From: Chlorobium sp.
GTDB taxonomy: Bacteria; Bacteroidota; Chlorobiia; Chlorobiales; Chlorobiaceae
Direction of reading: 5' to 3'
Assembly: GCA_028277485.1 (NCBI GenBank)
Contig: JANQGE010000088.1
Coordinates: 1-15,098 of the forward strand
Length of the DNA stretch: 15,098 bases
Shown: positions 1 to 5,894 of the stretch, in pieces
How the letters are laid out: every line of letters begins with the position of its first letter
Position numbering within the stretch: the stretch's first letter is position 1
Made by a program: the position numbers and the translations under genes
Notes under the pieces: model-generated
What the model saw: only the letters and a program-made list of their open reading frames with translations
Told to the model about the DNA's origin: nothing
Database searches by the model: none

Positions 1-750
1 CTTCAGTGTCTCGTCCCGGTGAAGGTTTGTCACCGGCACCTCTGCGGTCGGTATGGCATAAAGTTTATCCTCGTTCACGTAGTAGGCCTGATCGGTAAAC
101 TTCGGCCACTGACCTGTCCCGCGGAGAGATGCCTCGTTGACAAAAAAGGGCGGAAACACCTCGGTATAACCGTGGTGTTCGGTATGAAAATCAAGCATGA
201 AGTTAAGCAATGCACGCTCAAGGCGGGCTCCTTTGCCGGTATAGACGGGGAAGCCTGTTCCTGAGATTTTCGCCCCCCGTTCAAAGTCCAGAATGCCCAG
301 TGTGTTGCCGAGGTCGAGGTGGTTCATCAATGGGAAGTCAAGTGCGTGATCAAAGGACACGGGCTCCTTGTACAAATGGTTGTCCTCCGCGGAACCGCCT
401 TCGGGAACATCGGGATGGAGCTTGTTGGGAAGAGAGAGCAGGATCGATTCCATTTCTTTTTCGATCTCACCCAAAGCATCATCCATACCGGCAATTTTTT
501 CCGCAACCTCTTTCATCTCCTGAATGAGATCTTCGGCTGAACCCTGGCCGGTCCGTTTAATGACGGCAATGTCTTTCGAAACCTTGTTCCTCAGGGCTTT
601 CAAGTCATCTGACTGCCTGACGAGTTCCCGGCGCTGTTGATCGTATTCCAGCAGATGATCGACTTTAGCGCAATCATTTTCCTGGCGGCGTTTTCGCAGC
701 ATGTCTGCCACATCTTCCGGATTCTGCCGGATGAAATTGATATCGAGCAT
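1..750 (-). CDS. serS: Seryl-tRNA synthetase, N-terminal 250 residues (cut by window edge)
   Basis: Charges tRNA-Ser with serine in the cytoplasm (class II aminoacyl-tRNA synthetase). The minus-strand reading frame is open from the ATG at 748-750 to the window edge and begins MLDINFIRQNPEDV, the usual bacterial SerRS start. Residues about 25-110 are rich in charged heptads, the two-helix coiled-coil arm that grips the long variable arm of tRNA-Ser. The catalytic domain follows, and the window ends in YAIPTAEVPVTNLHRDETLK (residues 231-250), which carries the serine-binding TxE motif (T235, E237) and leads into motif 2. The C-terminal 40 percent lies outside the window. No strong ribosome binding site precedes the ATG. 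It lies downstream of the YqeY-type gene on the same strand, separated by a mobile element. Identification is secure. Confidence 0.97.
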   Translation of the reverse strand, partial: MLDINFIRQNPEDVADMLRKRRQENDCAKVDHLLEYDQQRRELVRQSDDLKALRNKVSKDIAVIKRTGQGSAEDLIQEMKEVAEKIAGMDDALGEIEKEMESILLSLPNKLHPDVPEGGSAEDNHLYKEPVSFDHALDFPLMNHLDLGNTLGILDFERGAKISGTGFPVYTGKGARLERALLNFMLDFHTEHHGYTEVFPPFFVNEASLRGTGQWPKFTDQAYYVNEDKLYAIPTAEVPVTNLHRDETLK

Positions 751-789
751 GTAATGAAACCGTGTTTATGTTTTTCGAGATGTTTTCAT

Positions 790-901
790 GGGCACCTCTA
801 TTAATTGTCATGAGCGTTTCAAGTGCAAGGCGAACGGAGCGCAGAAACCCTCTCTATCCGCTCAACAATGCAATTGAATCGCGGAATAAATAGAGGTGCC
901 C
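790..901. mobile_element. MITE-like element, copy A (112 bp, TCAT target duplication)
   Basis: The ends are perfect 11-bp inverted repeats, GGGCACCTCTA at 790-800 and TAGAGGTGCCC at 891-901. The tetranucleotide TCAT flanks both sides (786-789 and 902-905), as expected of a transposition target duplication. There is no coding capacity. The interior shares blocks with the other copies, including AAGGCGAACGGAGCGCAGAAACC on one arm (approximate) and CAATGCAATTGAA on the other. It lies between the YqeY-type gene and serS. Confidence 0.88.
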
Positions 902-1357
902 TCATGACAAGGCTGATTTGACGATGTCCTGAACCTTGCTGCCGTCGGCTTTGCCTTTCAGCTCTTTCATTGAAGCGCCCATGACCTTACCCATGTCTTT
1001 CATGGAAGTTGCCCCGGTCCGGGCAATGATTTCATGAACGATGGCCTTGATTTCATCATCCGGCATCTGGGCGGGCAGATAGGTTTCTATCACCGTGAGT
1101 TCAGCCTGCTCTGTTTCGACAAGGTCGTGCCTTCCGGCATTACGAAACTGATCTATGGAATCCTTGCGCTTTTTGGCGAGGCTCATAAGAACTTCAAGCT
1201 CCTGTTCATCACTGAGTTCGGCCTTGCCTCCTATGCGTATCGAGACCTCTTTTTCAAGAAGGGCCGCCCTGATTGAGCGGATGGTGTTGATCCTGTTTTT
1301 ATCGCTGCTTTTCATGGCTTCTTTCAGGTCCCGGTCGATCTGTTTTTTTAGTCCCAT
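902..1357 (-). CDS. YqeY-type protein (GatB/YqeY domain)
   Basis: A 151-residue protein of the GatB/YqeY family, stand-alone relatives of the C-terminal domain of the amidotransferase subunit GatB; the cellular role is not established, though a link to tRNA is suspected. The start is the ATG at 1355-1357, giving MGLKKQIDRDLKEAMKS, the usual start of the family. The frame can be extended 19 codons upstream, but that part reads through low-complexity intergenic sequence. Visible family features are an all-helical N-terminal half with KNRINTIRSIRAAL, the segment TVIETYLPAQMPDDE, and the C-terminal ATSMKDMGKVMGASMKELKGKADG. Length is typical (about 150). The TGA stop at 902-904 lies inside the duplicated target of element copy A, so the insertion fell exactly at the stop codon. 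It is probably cotranscribed with the reductase upstream. Confidence 0.9.
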   Translation of the reverse strand: MGLKKQIDRDLKEAMKSSDKNRINTIRSIRAALLEKEVSIRIGGKAELSDEQELEVLMSLAKKRKDSIDQFRNAGRHDLVETEQAELTVIETYLPAQMPDDEIKAIVHEIIARTGATSMKDMGKVMGASMKELKGKADGSKVQDIVKSALS

Positions 1358-1407
1358 GGTGCTGACGGGTTGCTGTTGGTGGTTGAAAATTATTGCCAGC
1401 CAAGATA

Positions 1408-1447
1408 CTCTCAAAAGTCAAAACTCAAAAGTTAAAAGTCAAAAGAG
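1408..1447. repeat. Low-complexity TCAAAAG-type tandem repeat
   Basis: Short degenerate units of the form TCAAAA(G/C) follow each other between the YqeY-type gene and the reductase. A similar stretch (CAAAATTCAAAATTCAAAAG) occurs at about 6067-6090 inside the 473-bp element, so this is a recurring kind of intergenic filler in this genome. No coding or structural role is apparent. Confidence 0.6.
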
Positions 1448-1479
1448 CCGTGGAGAGTCAAATGGCTTGGTAGTATTAC

Positions 1480-2211
1480 TCAGCTATTAATATCCCCTCC
1501 GACAGGACGCAGAACGATTTCTTCTACGGATGTTCTTGAGGGCTGAAGGTATGCGTCAACTATGGGGCCGGCAATATCCTCGGGCATCATCATCATTTCC
1601 TTGAGCTCTTCTCCGGCATCTCCCCACATCGGCGTATACACCGCACCGGGCATCACATTGGTTATTTTAACGTTACACTCCTTTGCGTAAAGCCGGAGGG
1701 CTTCTACAAGGCCTTTCTGACCAAACTTTGACATCGAGTAAACCGAGGAGCTTTTAAAGGCTGTTTCCGCCGCGATAGAGGTAATGAAAAATATATGGCC
1801 GGAACGCCTGTTTTCCATGACAGGGAACACTTTCTGTGTCAGAAAAAAGGTGCCTTTCATGTTCACCGACATGGTATAATCGAAATCCTGTTCGGTAAGT
1901 TCAGTGAAACTTTTGAAGCGTCCAACGCCTGCATTGTTTATCAGGCAATCTACGGTGCCAAACTCCTGAAGGGTTTTTGCGACAAGGCGGTCGATACTGT
2001 CGAGCCTGGCAATATCGGCCTCTACGGGAACGGCTTTCGTGCCCAGTGCTTCACATTCTTCTGCGAGTGATGCAATGTCGCCATAGCTGCGGGAGCAAAG
2101 CACCAGTACCGGGTTGAACGATGGATCGCCTTTGGCTTTTGAGGAGAAGCCAAGGGCGATTGCCTTTCCGATGCCTTTGCCGGCACCTGTAAGTAAGATT
2201 ATATCTTCCAT
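1480..2211 (-). CDS. Sepiapterin reductase (short-chain dehydrogenase/reductase)
   Basis: A 243-residue NADPH-dependent SDR that, by strong resemblance to the structurally characterised Chlorobaculum tepidum sepiapterin reductase as I recall it, should reduce the side chain of a pterin in the last step of tetrahydrobiopterin-type synthesis. The C. tepidum enzyme gives the L-threo isomer. Visible SDR features: cofactor loop TGAGKGIG (residues 8-15), NNAG (92-95), catalytic S145, and YxxxK with Y158 and K162. The C-terminal MMMPEDIAGPIVDAYLQPSRT and VEEIVLRPVGGDI also follow the C. tepidum protein. The ATG at 2209-2211 fits the family start; no strong ribosome binding site is seen. It is first in a minus-strand set followed by the YqeY-type gene and serS. 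Green sulfur bacteria glycosylate such pterins (for example limipterin), which suits this assignment. Confidence 0.88.
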   Translation of the reverse strand: MEDIILLTGAGKGIGKAIALGFSSKAKGDPSFNPVLVLCSRSYGDIASLAEECEALGTKAVPVEADIARLDSIDRLVAKTLQEFGTVDCLINNAGVGRFKSFTELTEQDFDYTMSVNMKGTFFLTQKVFPVMENRRSGHIFFITSIAAETAFKSSSVYSMSKFGQKGLVEALRLYAKECNVKITNVMPGAVYTPMWGDAGEELKEMMMMPEDIAGPIVDAYLQPSRTSVEEIVLRPVGGDINS

Positions 2212-2267
2212 GGGAAAGGTTTTAAGGGATTTTAGATGTTTCCCGGGTCAATATTCCGGCAGAGGGG

Positions 2268-2287
2268 GCGTTTTGCTGTTAAAACGC
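2268..2287. other. Inverted repeat upstream of the cold-shock gene
   Basis: GCGTTTT (2268-2274) and AAAACGC (2281-2287) form a perfect 7-bp stem with a 6-nt loop in the divergent region between the reductase and cold-shock genes. No T-tract follows on either strand, so it is not a convincing terminator. It could be a protein-binding site; this is only inference. Confidence 0.35.
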
Positions 2288-2317
2288 TGTATTAACGTCG
2301 AAAAAATGCCCGAACTA

Positions 2318-2346
2318 TTGCTGTGTCTTTATAATTAACCTATATT
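2318..2346 (+). promoter_or_regulatory. Sigma-70-type promoter candidate for the cold-shock gene
   Basis: A -35-like TTGCTG (2318-2323) is separated by 17 bp from a -10-like TATATT (2341-2346). The spacing is ideal and the -10 box matches 5 of 6 consensus bases, but the -35 box matches only 3. Transcription would begin near 2353, giving a leader of about 65 nt, which is common for cold-shock genes. Confidence 0.5.
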
Positions 2347-2370
2347 TCTTCTGTAGAGCAACACTAAGAT

Positions 2371-2383
2371 GCTGTATTACAGC
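2371..2383. promoter_or_regulatory. 13-bp perfect palindrome in the cold-shock leader
   Basis: GCTGTATTACAGC is a perfect inverted repeat (GCTGTA-T-TACAGC). It lies between the predicted transcription start and the start codon. It may be an operator or a small hairpin in the leader RNA; the sequence alone does not decide. Confidence 0.35.
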
Positions 2384-2417
2384 TGTATGCACTTCGAAAG
2401 GATAAACCCCCATTTTG

Positions 2418-2708
2418 ATGATGTCAAGGAAAAGTAAAGTTAAATGGTTCGATGGCAAAAAGGGATATGGTTTTATTGTTAACCCGGATGGAGGGGAAGA
2501 TATCTTTGTCCATTTTTCGGCCATCGTTTCCGATCAAAGCTTCAAGGTTTTGAACCAGGATGCTGAGGTAGAGTTTGAAATTGACCAGACTCAGAAAGGC
2601 CTGCAGGCGAAAAACGTCTGTGAAATTTCTCCCGACAGTGCTCCTGCCCAACCTTCAGTTGATCATCAGGCTTTTGTTCAGCAAAATGAGAGTACTCCGG
2701 GTCAGTAA
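2418..2708 (+). CDS. Cold-shock domain protein (CspA family) with C-terminal tail
   Basis: A 96-residue single-stranded nucleic-acid-binding protein. The five-stranded cold-shock domain fills about residues 4-70: KVKWFDGKKGYGFI holds the RNP1 motif (KGYGFI) and DIFVHFSAI holds RNP2. CspA-family proteins usually have about 70 residues; this one adds about 25 polar residues rich in P, S and Q after NVCEISPD, with no recognised motif. Three start codons are consecutive: TTG 2415, ATG 2418, ATG 2421. I chose 2418 because the AAAGGA ribosome-binding-like sequence at 2397-2402 then lies about 15 nt upstream; 2421 is almost as likely. It converges with radC and probably acts as an RNA chaperone in the cytoplasm. 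Confidence 0.92.
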   Translation: MMSRKSKVKWFDGKKGYGFIVNPDGGEDIFVHFSAIVSDQSFKVLNQDAEVEFEIDQTQKGLQAKNVCEISPDSAPAQPSVDHQAFVQQNESTPGQ

Positions 2709-2785
2709 CGGGCTTTCATTTGGTTTTGAACACTATTGAGGTGCTTTTGGCCCCCTGAAAGGTTTGCAGCGTTTTCGTGCCGCTG

Positions 2786-3457
2786 TTAGCCGAGCATTGC
2801 ATGTTCCCTGAAGCTGAACCAGGTATCCTTCCCTATTATGACGTGGTCGAGGAGCTCGATCTGGAGTATTGAACCGGCCTGTTTGAGGATGGTTGTTACC
2901 TGCTTGTCCGCATTACTGGGTTCTACATCTCCCGATGGATGGTTATGCACCAGGATAATCGCATGGGAGCTCTCCCGTATCGCGGATTTGTAGATCTCTC
3001 TCGGATGGATCAGTGATGCGTTAAGCGTTCCGACCGAGATGATATCGTGTCGCATGATCCGGTTTTTCGTATTCAGGTGAAGCAGGAAGAGATGTTCTCT
3101 TGTTTCATCGGGTATCCTTCCGTCCATATATTCAAAAACATCCCTGGCTGACCGCACTTTTTTATTGGTGTTGCGTTTGAAATGCAGGCGTTTCTGCAGT
3201 TCAAAGACAGCTTTTATCTGCATTGCTTTTGCAGGGCCGATTCCATCATTTTCCTGTAGCTCTCCCATGGAAAGATCGGCAAGTTTTTCAAGACCGTAAC
3301 GTCCGATAAGCTCGTTGCAGGTTTCCAGAATATTCTTTCCTTTTGTCCCTGTTTTAAGAATGAGCGCCATCAGCTCAGCCGAGCTCAGGGCTGAAATGCC
3401 TGAGTGCAAGAAACGTTCTCTCGGTCTGTTGTCAGGGTCGAGGTCGTGAATGCGCAT
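2786..3457 (-). CDS. radC: RadC family JAB/MPN domain protein
   Basis: A 223-residue RadC-family protein; despite the old name, a DNA-repair role is not established. The start chosen is the ATG at 3455-3457 (MRIHDLDPDNRPRERFL), the usual RadC start. An upstream in-frame GTG at 3506-3508 lies inside a mobile element end and would add 17 unrelated residues. A helix-hairpin-helix-like segment is at about residues 66-85 (ENDGIGPAKAMQIKAV). The JAB1/MPN metal site follows the pattern HxHx10D: H171, H173 and D184 in HNHPSGDVEPSNAD, preceded by REHLFLLHLNTKN, which supplies the conserved glutamate region. Length is standard and all key residues are present. It converges with the cold-shock gene; 77 bp separate them with no clear terminator. 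Confidence 0.94.
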   Translation of the reverse strand: MRIHDLDPDNRPRERFLHSGISALSSAELMALILKTGTKGKNILETCNELIGRYGLEKLADLSMGELQENDGIGPAKAMQIKAVFELQKRLHFKRNTNKKVRSARDVFEYMDGRIPDETREHLFLLHLNTKNRIMRHDIISVGTLNASLIHPREIYKSAIRESSHAIILVHNHPSGDVEPSNADKQVTTILKQAGSILQIELLDHVIIGKDTWFSFREHAMLG

Positions 3458-3502
3458 TGGGTTGTTTACATAAGAATTTTCGTGAAAATACAGAGTCCTA
3501 AA

Positions 3503-3616
3503 GGGCACCTCTATTAATTTGCTGCGCGCCCTGATTACTTCGTTGGGTGGATGGAGGGTTTCTGTGCTCCGTCTGCCTCGTACTCATGTCGCTCATGACA
3601 ATTTATAGAGGTGCCC
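3503..3616. mobile_element. MITE-like element, copy B (114 bp)
   Basis: It starts GGGCACCTCTA (3503-3513) and ends TAGAGGTGCCC (3606-3616). The left arm is the GCGCGCCCTGATTACTTCGT type shared with copies D and F, and the right arm is the CATGTCGCTCATGACAAT type shared with A and F. Flanks differ (TAAA on the left, ACAA on the right), so no target duplication is visible; this copy may be rearranged. Its left end supplies a misleading GTG start to radC. Confidence 0.85.
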
Positions 3617-3647
3617 ACAATCTCACTATAAGATTATAGCAGATTGT
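3617..3647. promoter_or_regulatory. Long AT-rich palindrome next to element copy B
   Basis: ACAATCT (3617-3623) pairs with AGATTGT (3641-3647), and an inner CTATAA (3626-3631) pairs with TTATAG (3634-3639). Only two small interruptions break the symmetry. A TTTTT run follows on the plus strand. It could be a weak terminator or an operator; no plus-strand gene precedes it. Confidence 0.45.
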
Positions 3648-3666
3648 TTTTAAAACTTACTATTAT

Positions 3667-3688
3667 TGAGCTTTTGTTGAAACGCTCA
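3667..3688. promoter_or_regulatory. Candidate upstream activator site for the sigma-54 promoter
   Basis: TGAGC-N-TTT-N4-AAA-N-GCTCA is a 22-bp imperfect palindrome with 8 of 11 positions symmetric. It lies about 200 bp upstream of the sigma-54 promoter at 3882, a normal distance for an enhancer-binding-protein site. The assignment as an activator site is inference from position and symmetry. Confidence 0.35.
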
Positions 3689-3881
3689 GGTTAGGAGGGT
3701 TTTAATTTGGCGTGTTCAGTCAAGTGACAGTGAATTACAGTATCAAAAACGATTCCAAAATGAGAAGAAATATCAATGTGAGATGATGTGTGAATCAGAG
3801 GGCACAGATTCTGTCTCGTAAGATGCCTTTCGAACCGTTTATCTTAAAAGGTTTAGCGTTTTAATTCTGTTTTTTTTGTTT

Positions 3882-3897
3882 TTGGCACGCTGTTTGC
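3882..3897 (+). promoter_or_regulatory. Sigma-54 (RpoN) -24/-12 promoter
   Basis: TTGGCACG (3882-3889) followed by TTGC (3894-3897) matches the sigma-54 consensus YTGGCACGrNNNTTGCW at all the strongly conserved positions. GG at 3884-3885 and GC at 3896-3897 are exactly 12 nt apart, as required. Transcription should begin near 3909, immediately before a structured RNA with a terminator. It would need an ATP-dependent activator protein. No protein-coding gene lies between it and the terminator. Confidence 0.8.
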
Positions 3898-3908
3898 CCT
3901 CTTAATAG

Positions 3909-3998
3909 AAGAATGCCTCACGCCCGTGAGGTAGGACGGGTGTAATGGGGGACACCTGTTCATAAAGAAGCGTCCCGAACACTCGGGGCGCTTTTTTT
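3909..3998 (+). ncRNA. Small RNA with two hairpins and a terminator (Chlorobi-1 RNA candidate)
   Basis: Predicted transcript of about 90 nt, starting some 12 nt after the sigma-54 -12 element. Hairpin 1: CCTCAC (3916-3921) with GTGAGG (3926-3931), loop GCCC. Hairpin 2: ACGGGTGT (3936-3943) with ACACCTGT (3952-3959), one G-U pair, loop AATGGGGG. Hairpin 3 is a classic intrinsic terminator (3970-3998). No open reading frame of useful size is present. Two stem-loops followed by a terminator, confined to Chlorobi, is how I recall the computationally predicted Chlorobi-1 RNA motif, presumed to be an independent transcript; I cannot align to the model here. Neighbours are a mobile element on the left and mdh (opposite strand) on the right. 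The exact 5' end is inferred from the promoter. Confidence 0.72.
3970..3998 (+). terminator. Intrinsic terminator of the small RNA
   Basis: GCGTCCCGA (3970-3978) pairs with TCGGGGCGC (3983-3991) over 9 bp with one G-U pair and an ACAC loop, followed by seven Ts (3992-3998). The T-tract shows that it works mainly on the plus strand; on the minus strand the following TTCTTT could make it a weaker end for mdh. Confidence 0.88.
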
Positions 3999-4001
3999 AT
4001 T

Positions 4002-4030
4002 GGGCGCGCAATAAGTTTTTAGAGGTGCCC
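4002..4030. mobile_element. Truncated MITE end (one terminus only)
   Basis: GGGCGCGCAATAAGTTTTTA then GAGGTGCCC matches the right terminus of copy F (GGGCGCGCAACAAATTAATA then GAGGTGCC) over about 29 bp. No matching opposite end lies nearby; sequence to the left is the small RNA terminator. It is a leftover of an older insertion at the 3' side of mdh. Confidence 0.7.
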
Positions 4031-4046
4031 TTTATACGGTGTCATA

Positions 4047-4979
4047 TCAGGAAAGCAATGCAGCGAGGCTGTTGCAATTTTCTTCTACAATCGCCGCTGA
4101 TTTCTGAAGTGCTTCGAGTTCGGGAGCGTCAAGGTTGATTTCCAGGATCTGTTCAATACCGTCTTTGCCCAGCTTTACAGGTACGCCGATAAAGATGTTG
4201 TTAATACTGTACTGGCCTTCGAGAAGTGCTGAACAGGGGAGTATGCGCTTGCGATCGTTTACGATGGTGTCGATCATTTCAACAGCGGATGCGGCGGGAG
4301 CGTAGTATGCGGAGCCGTTTTTGAGATAGTTGACGATTTCAGCTCCTCCTTTCCGGGTTCTGTCGACCAGCTGATCGATTTTTTCTTTTGGTAAGAGCTC
4401 GGTAAGCGGTATTCCTGCGACGCTGGTATACTTGACTACCGGTACCATGGAGTCACCGTGTCCTCCTAATACGAAGGCGTTGATATCCTGCATTGAGACG
4501 TTCAGCTCTTCTGCTATAAACGATCTGAAGCGGGCTGAGTCAAGAACGCCCGCCATCCCCAGCACTCTTTCTTTCGGGAGTTTGCTTCTGATGTACCCGA
4601 CATGGGTCATGATGTCAAGAGGGTTCGATACCATGATAATGATGGGGTTTTTTGAATGCTGCATAACCAGGTCGGTTACCTGCTTGACAATCGTTGCGTT
4701 TTTCATGAGCAGGTCTTCGCGTGACATTCCGGGCTTGCGTGCCATTCCTGCAGTGATGAGAATAATGTCGGAATCGGCGGTATCGCTATAATCGTTGGTC
4801 CCGTAGACCTTTGTGTCAAAAAGCCCTACCGGGCCTGATTCATACATGTCAAGGGCTTTGCCTTGCGGGATGCCTTCTACAATGTCGAGAAGCACTACTG
4901 TATTTGCGAGTTGTTTTTCTGCAATGCGATGGGCTGCGGTTGCACCCACATGGCCGGCGCCAATAACGGTAATTTTCAT
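4047..4979 (-). CDS. mdh: NAD-dependent malate dehydrogenase (LDH-like type)
   Basis: Interconverts malate and oxaloacetate with NAD(H). In green sulfur bacteria it works in the reductive direction of the reverse TCA cycle used for CO2 fixation. The 310-residue protein starts at the ATG 4977-4979 and matches the tetrameric LDH-like malate dehydrogenases structurally known from Chlorobium. Visible: Rossmann loop GAGHVG (residues 7-12); D32 at the end of strand beta-2, favouring NAD over NADP; substrate-contact arginines R81 and R87 in MARKPGMSRED; VSNPLD (117-122); D147 and R150 in LDSAR; catalytic H174 in GGHGDSM. Length is normal and nothing is missing. It appears to be transcribed alone: rpmA is terminated upstream and a truncated element lies downstream. 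I saw no convincing promoter in the 60 bp before its start. Confidence 0.97.
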   Translation of the reverse strand: MKITVIGAGHVGATAAHRIAEKQLANTVVLLDIVEGIPQGKALDMYESGPVGLFDTKVYGTNDYSDTADSDIILITAGMARKPGMSREDLLMKNATIVKQVTDLVMQHSKNPIIIMVSNPLDIMTHVGYIRSKLPKERVLGMAGVLDSARFRSFIAEELNVSMQDINAFVLGGHGDSMVPVVKYTSVAGIPLTELLPKEKIDQLVDRTRKGGAEIVNYLKNGSAYYAPAASAVEMIDTIVNDRKRILPCSALLEGQYSINNIFIGVPVKLGKDGIEQILEINLDAPELEALQKSAAIVEENCNSLAALLS

Positions 4980-5040
4980 ATCAAATAACGTTTAATTCTA
5001 CAGTATGAATATCAATTGACGAGGTAATGGCGATAATGTC

Positions 5041-5150
5041 CCCCCCCTATTTGTTGCGCACCATGATTACTTCGTTGGTCGGATAGGAGAGGGTTTCTGC
5101 GCTCCGTCCGCCTTGTACTCAAGGCGCTCACGACAATAAATAGAGGTACC
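5041..5150. mobile_element. MITE-like element, copy D (degraded left end)
   Basis: The right end AATAAATAGAGGTACC (5135-5150) has one change from the family end. The arm sequences TTGCGCACCATGATTACTTC and CGCTCACGACAATAA match copies B and F. The left end is eroded: a run of eight Cs (5040-5047) replaces the expected GGGCACCT. No target duplication can be seen. It separates mdh from the rpmA terminator. Confidence 0.78.
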
Positions 5151-5172
5151 TTGTATAAGGGTGCCTTGAAGC

Positions 5173-5205
5173 AAAAAAAAAGCCGGCCTTTTACGGTCGG
5201 CTTTA
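5173..5205 (-). terminator. Intrinsic terminator of rplU-rpmA
   Basis: On the minus strand AAAGCCGACC pairs with GGCCGGCTTT (plus-strand positions 5178-5188 and 5195-5205), loop of 6 nt, followed by eight Us (plus-strand A-run 5173-5180). It lies 36 bp past the rpmA stop, in the right place and orientation. Confidence 0.9.
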
Positions 5206-5240
5206 AAAATATACGTTTAATTTCTTTGCGAGGCAAACAC

Positions 5241-5495
5241 TCAAGCTGGCAGTATGTCAATATGTTTCTTGTTATTTTGCCCGTTCCTGAAATGAACTTT
5301 CCCGTCAATGAGGGCGAAGATAGTATGGTCCCTGCCGATTCCTGCGTTATTGCCCGGCTTGAAAACCGTTCCTCTTTGGCGAACGATGATTGAGCCTGCG
5401 GAGACACGCGAGCCCCCGGATGCTTTTACACCCAGATATTTCGGATTACTGTCACGGCCGTTTTTCGTTGAGCCGCCGCCTTTTTTATGAGCCAT
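5241..5495 (-). CDS. rpmA: Ribosomal protein bL27
   Basis: An 84-residue component of the large ribosomal subunit near the peptidyl transferase centre. It begins MAHKKGGGSTKNGRDSNPKYLGVK, the conserved flexible N-terminal arm followed by the L27 signature, and continues with GSIIVRQRGTVFKPGNNAGIGRDHTIFA. There is no cleavable N-terminal extension of the kind seen in Firmicutes. Length is typical (84-90). It follows rplU by 39 bp, the usual bacterial pairing, and is closed by a strong terminator. Confidence 0.98.
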   Translation of the reverse strand: MAHKKGGGSTKNGRDSNPKYLGVKASGGSRVSAGSIIVRQRGTVFKPGNNAGIGRDHTIFALIDGKVHFRNGQNNKKHIDILPA

Positions 5496-5534
5496 AAGTA
5501 GAAATGGTTTGCGTTAAAAATATCATGAATGCCA

Positions 5535-5825
5535 TCATATCGAAAGAACTTCAACTTGGGTCATCAACTGACGGTGTCCATTCCTTTTCTGGTAGCGTTT
5601 TCTTCGTTTTTTCTTGAACACAACGACCTTATCGTCCTTGAGGTGTTCAAGCACTTTCAGCTGCACGTTTCCTGAAGGCTGTATTGATGTCTTGTCCTGG
5701 TCGATCTGAGCCAGGGGCTTGAGGTCAATGACGTTTCCAACCTCGGTGTCCTGATGAGGAATGAACAGCTTGTCACCTGTTTTAACCAAGTACTGCTTAC
5801 CTGAAATCTTTATCAGTGTCTGCAT
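5535..5825 (-). CDS. rplU: Ribosomal protein bL21
   Basis: A 96-residue large-subunit protein that binds 23S rRNA. The N-terminus MQTLIKISGKQYLVKTGDKLFIP and the basic C-terminal signature KKKRRKRYQKRNGHRQ are characteristic of bL21. It is slightly shorter than the common 101-105 residues, within the family range. First gene of the rplU-rpmA operon; a good promoter lies about 30 bp upstream of its ATG (5823-5825). Confidence 0.98.
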   Translation of the reverse strand: MQTLIKISGKQYLVKTGDKLFIPHQDTEVGNVIDLKPLAQIDQDKTSIQPSGNVQLKVLEHLKDDKVVVFKKKRRKRYQKRNGHRQLMTQVEVLSI

Positions 5826-5855
5826 GATGCTATGTATTAAGAATTATTGGCCCCT

Positions 5856-5884
5856 AATATACGGTAATTGGGGTATAATTTCAA
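5856..5884 (-). promoter_or_regulatory. Sigma-70-type promoter of rplU-rpmA
   Basis: On the minus strand TTGAAA (5884-5879) is followed after exactly 17 bp by TATATT (5861-5856), each box matching 5 of 6 consensus bases. Transcription would start near 5849, leaving a leader of about 24 nt. The end of the 473-bp mobile element at 5895 lies only 10 bp upstream of the -35 box. Confidence 0.75.
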
Positions 5885-5894
5885 ATGTTATTAT

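Noticed and set aside
3458..4046. Possible small protein gene in the long gap between radC and mdh
   Set aside because: No open frame of useful size with a ribosome binding site on either strand; the region is explained by the element, palindromes and small RNA.
5040..5047. Run of eight Cs as a phase-variation tract
   Set aside because: It is not in a gene or between promoter boxes; it lies at the eroded left end of copy D.
5012..5407. 131-residue minus-strand frame overlapping rpmA and copy D
   Set aside because: It runs through part of rpmA in another frame, the terminator and the mobile element; clearly an accidental frame.
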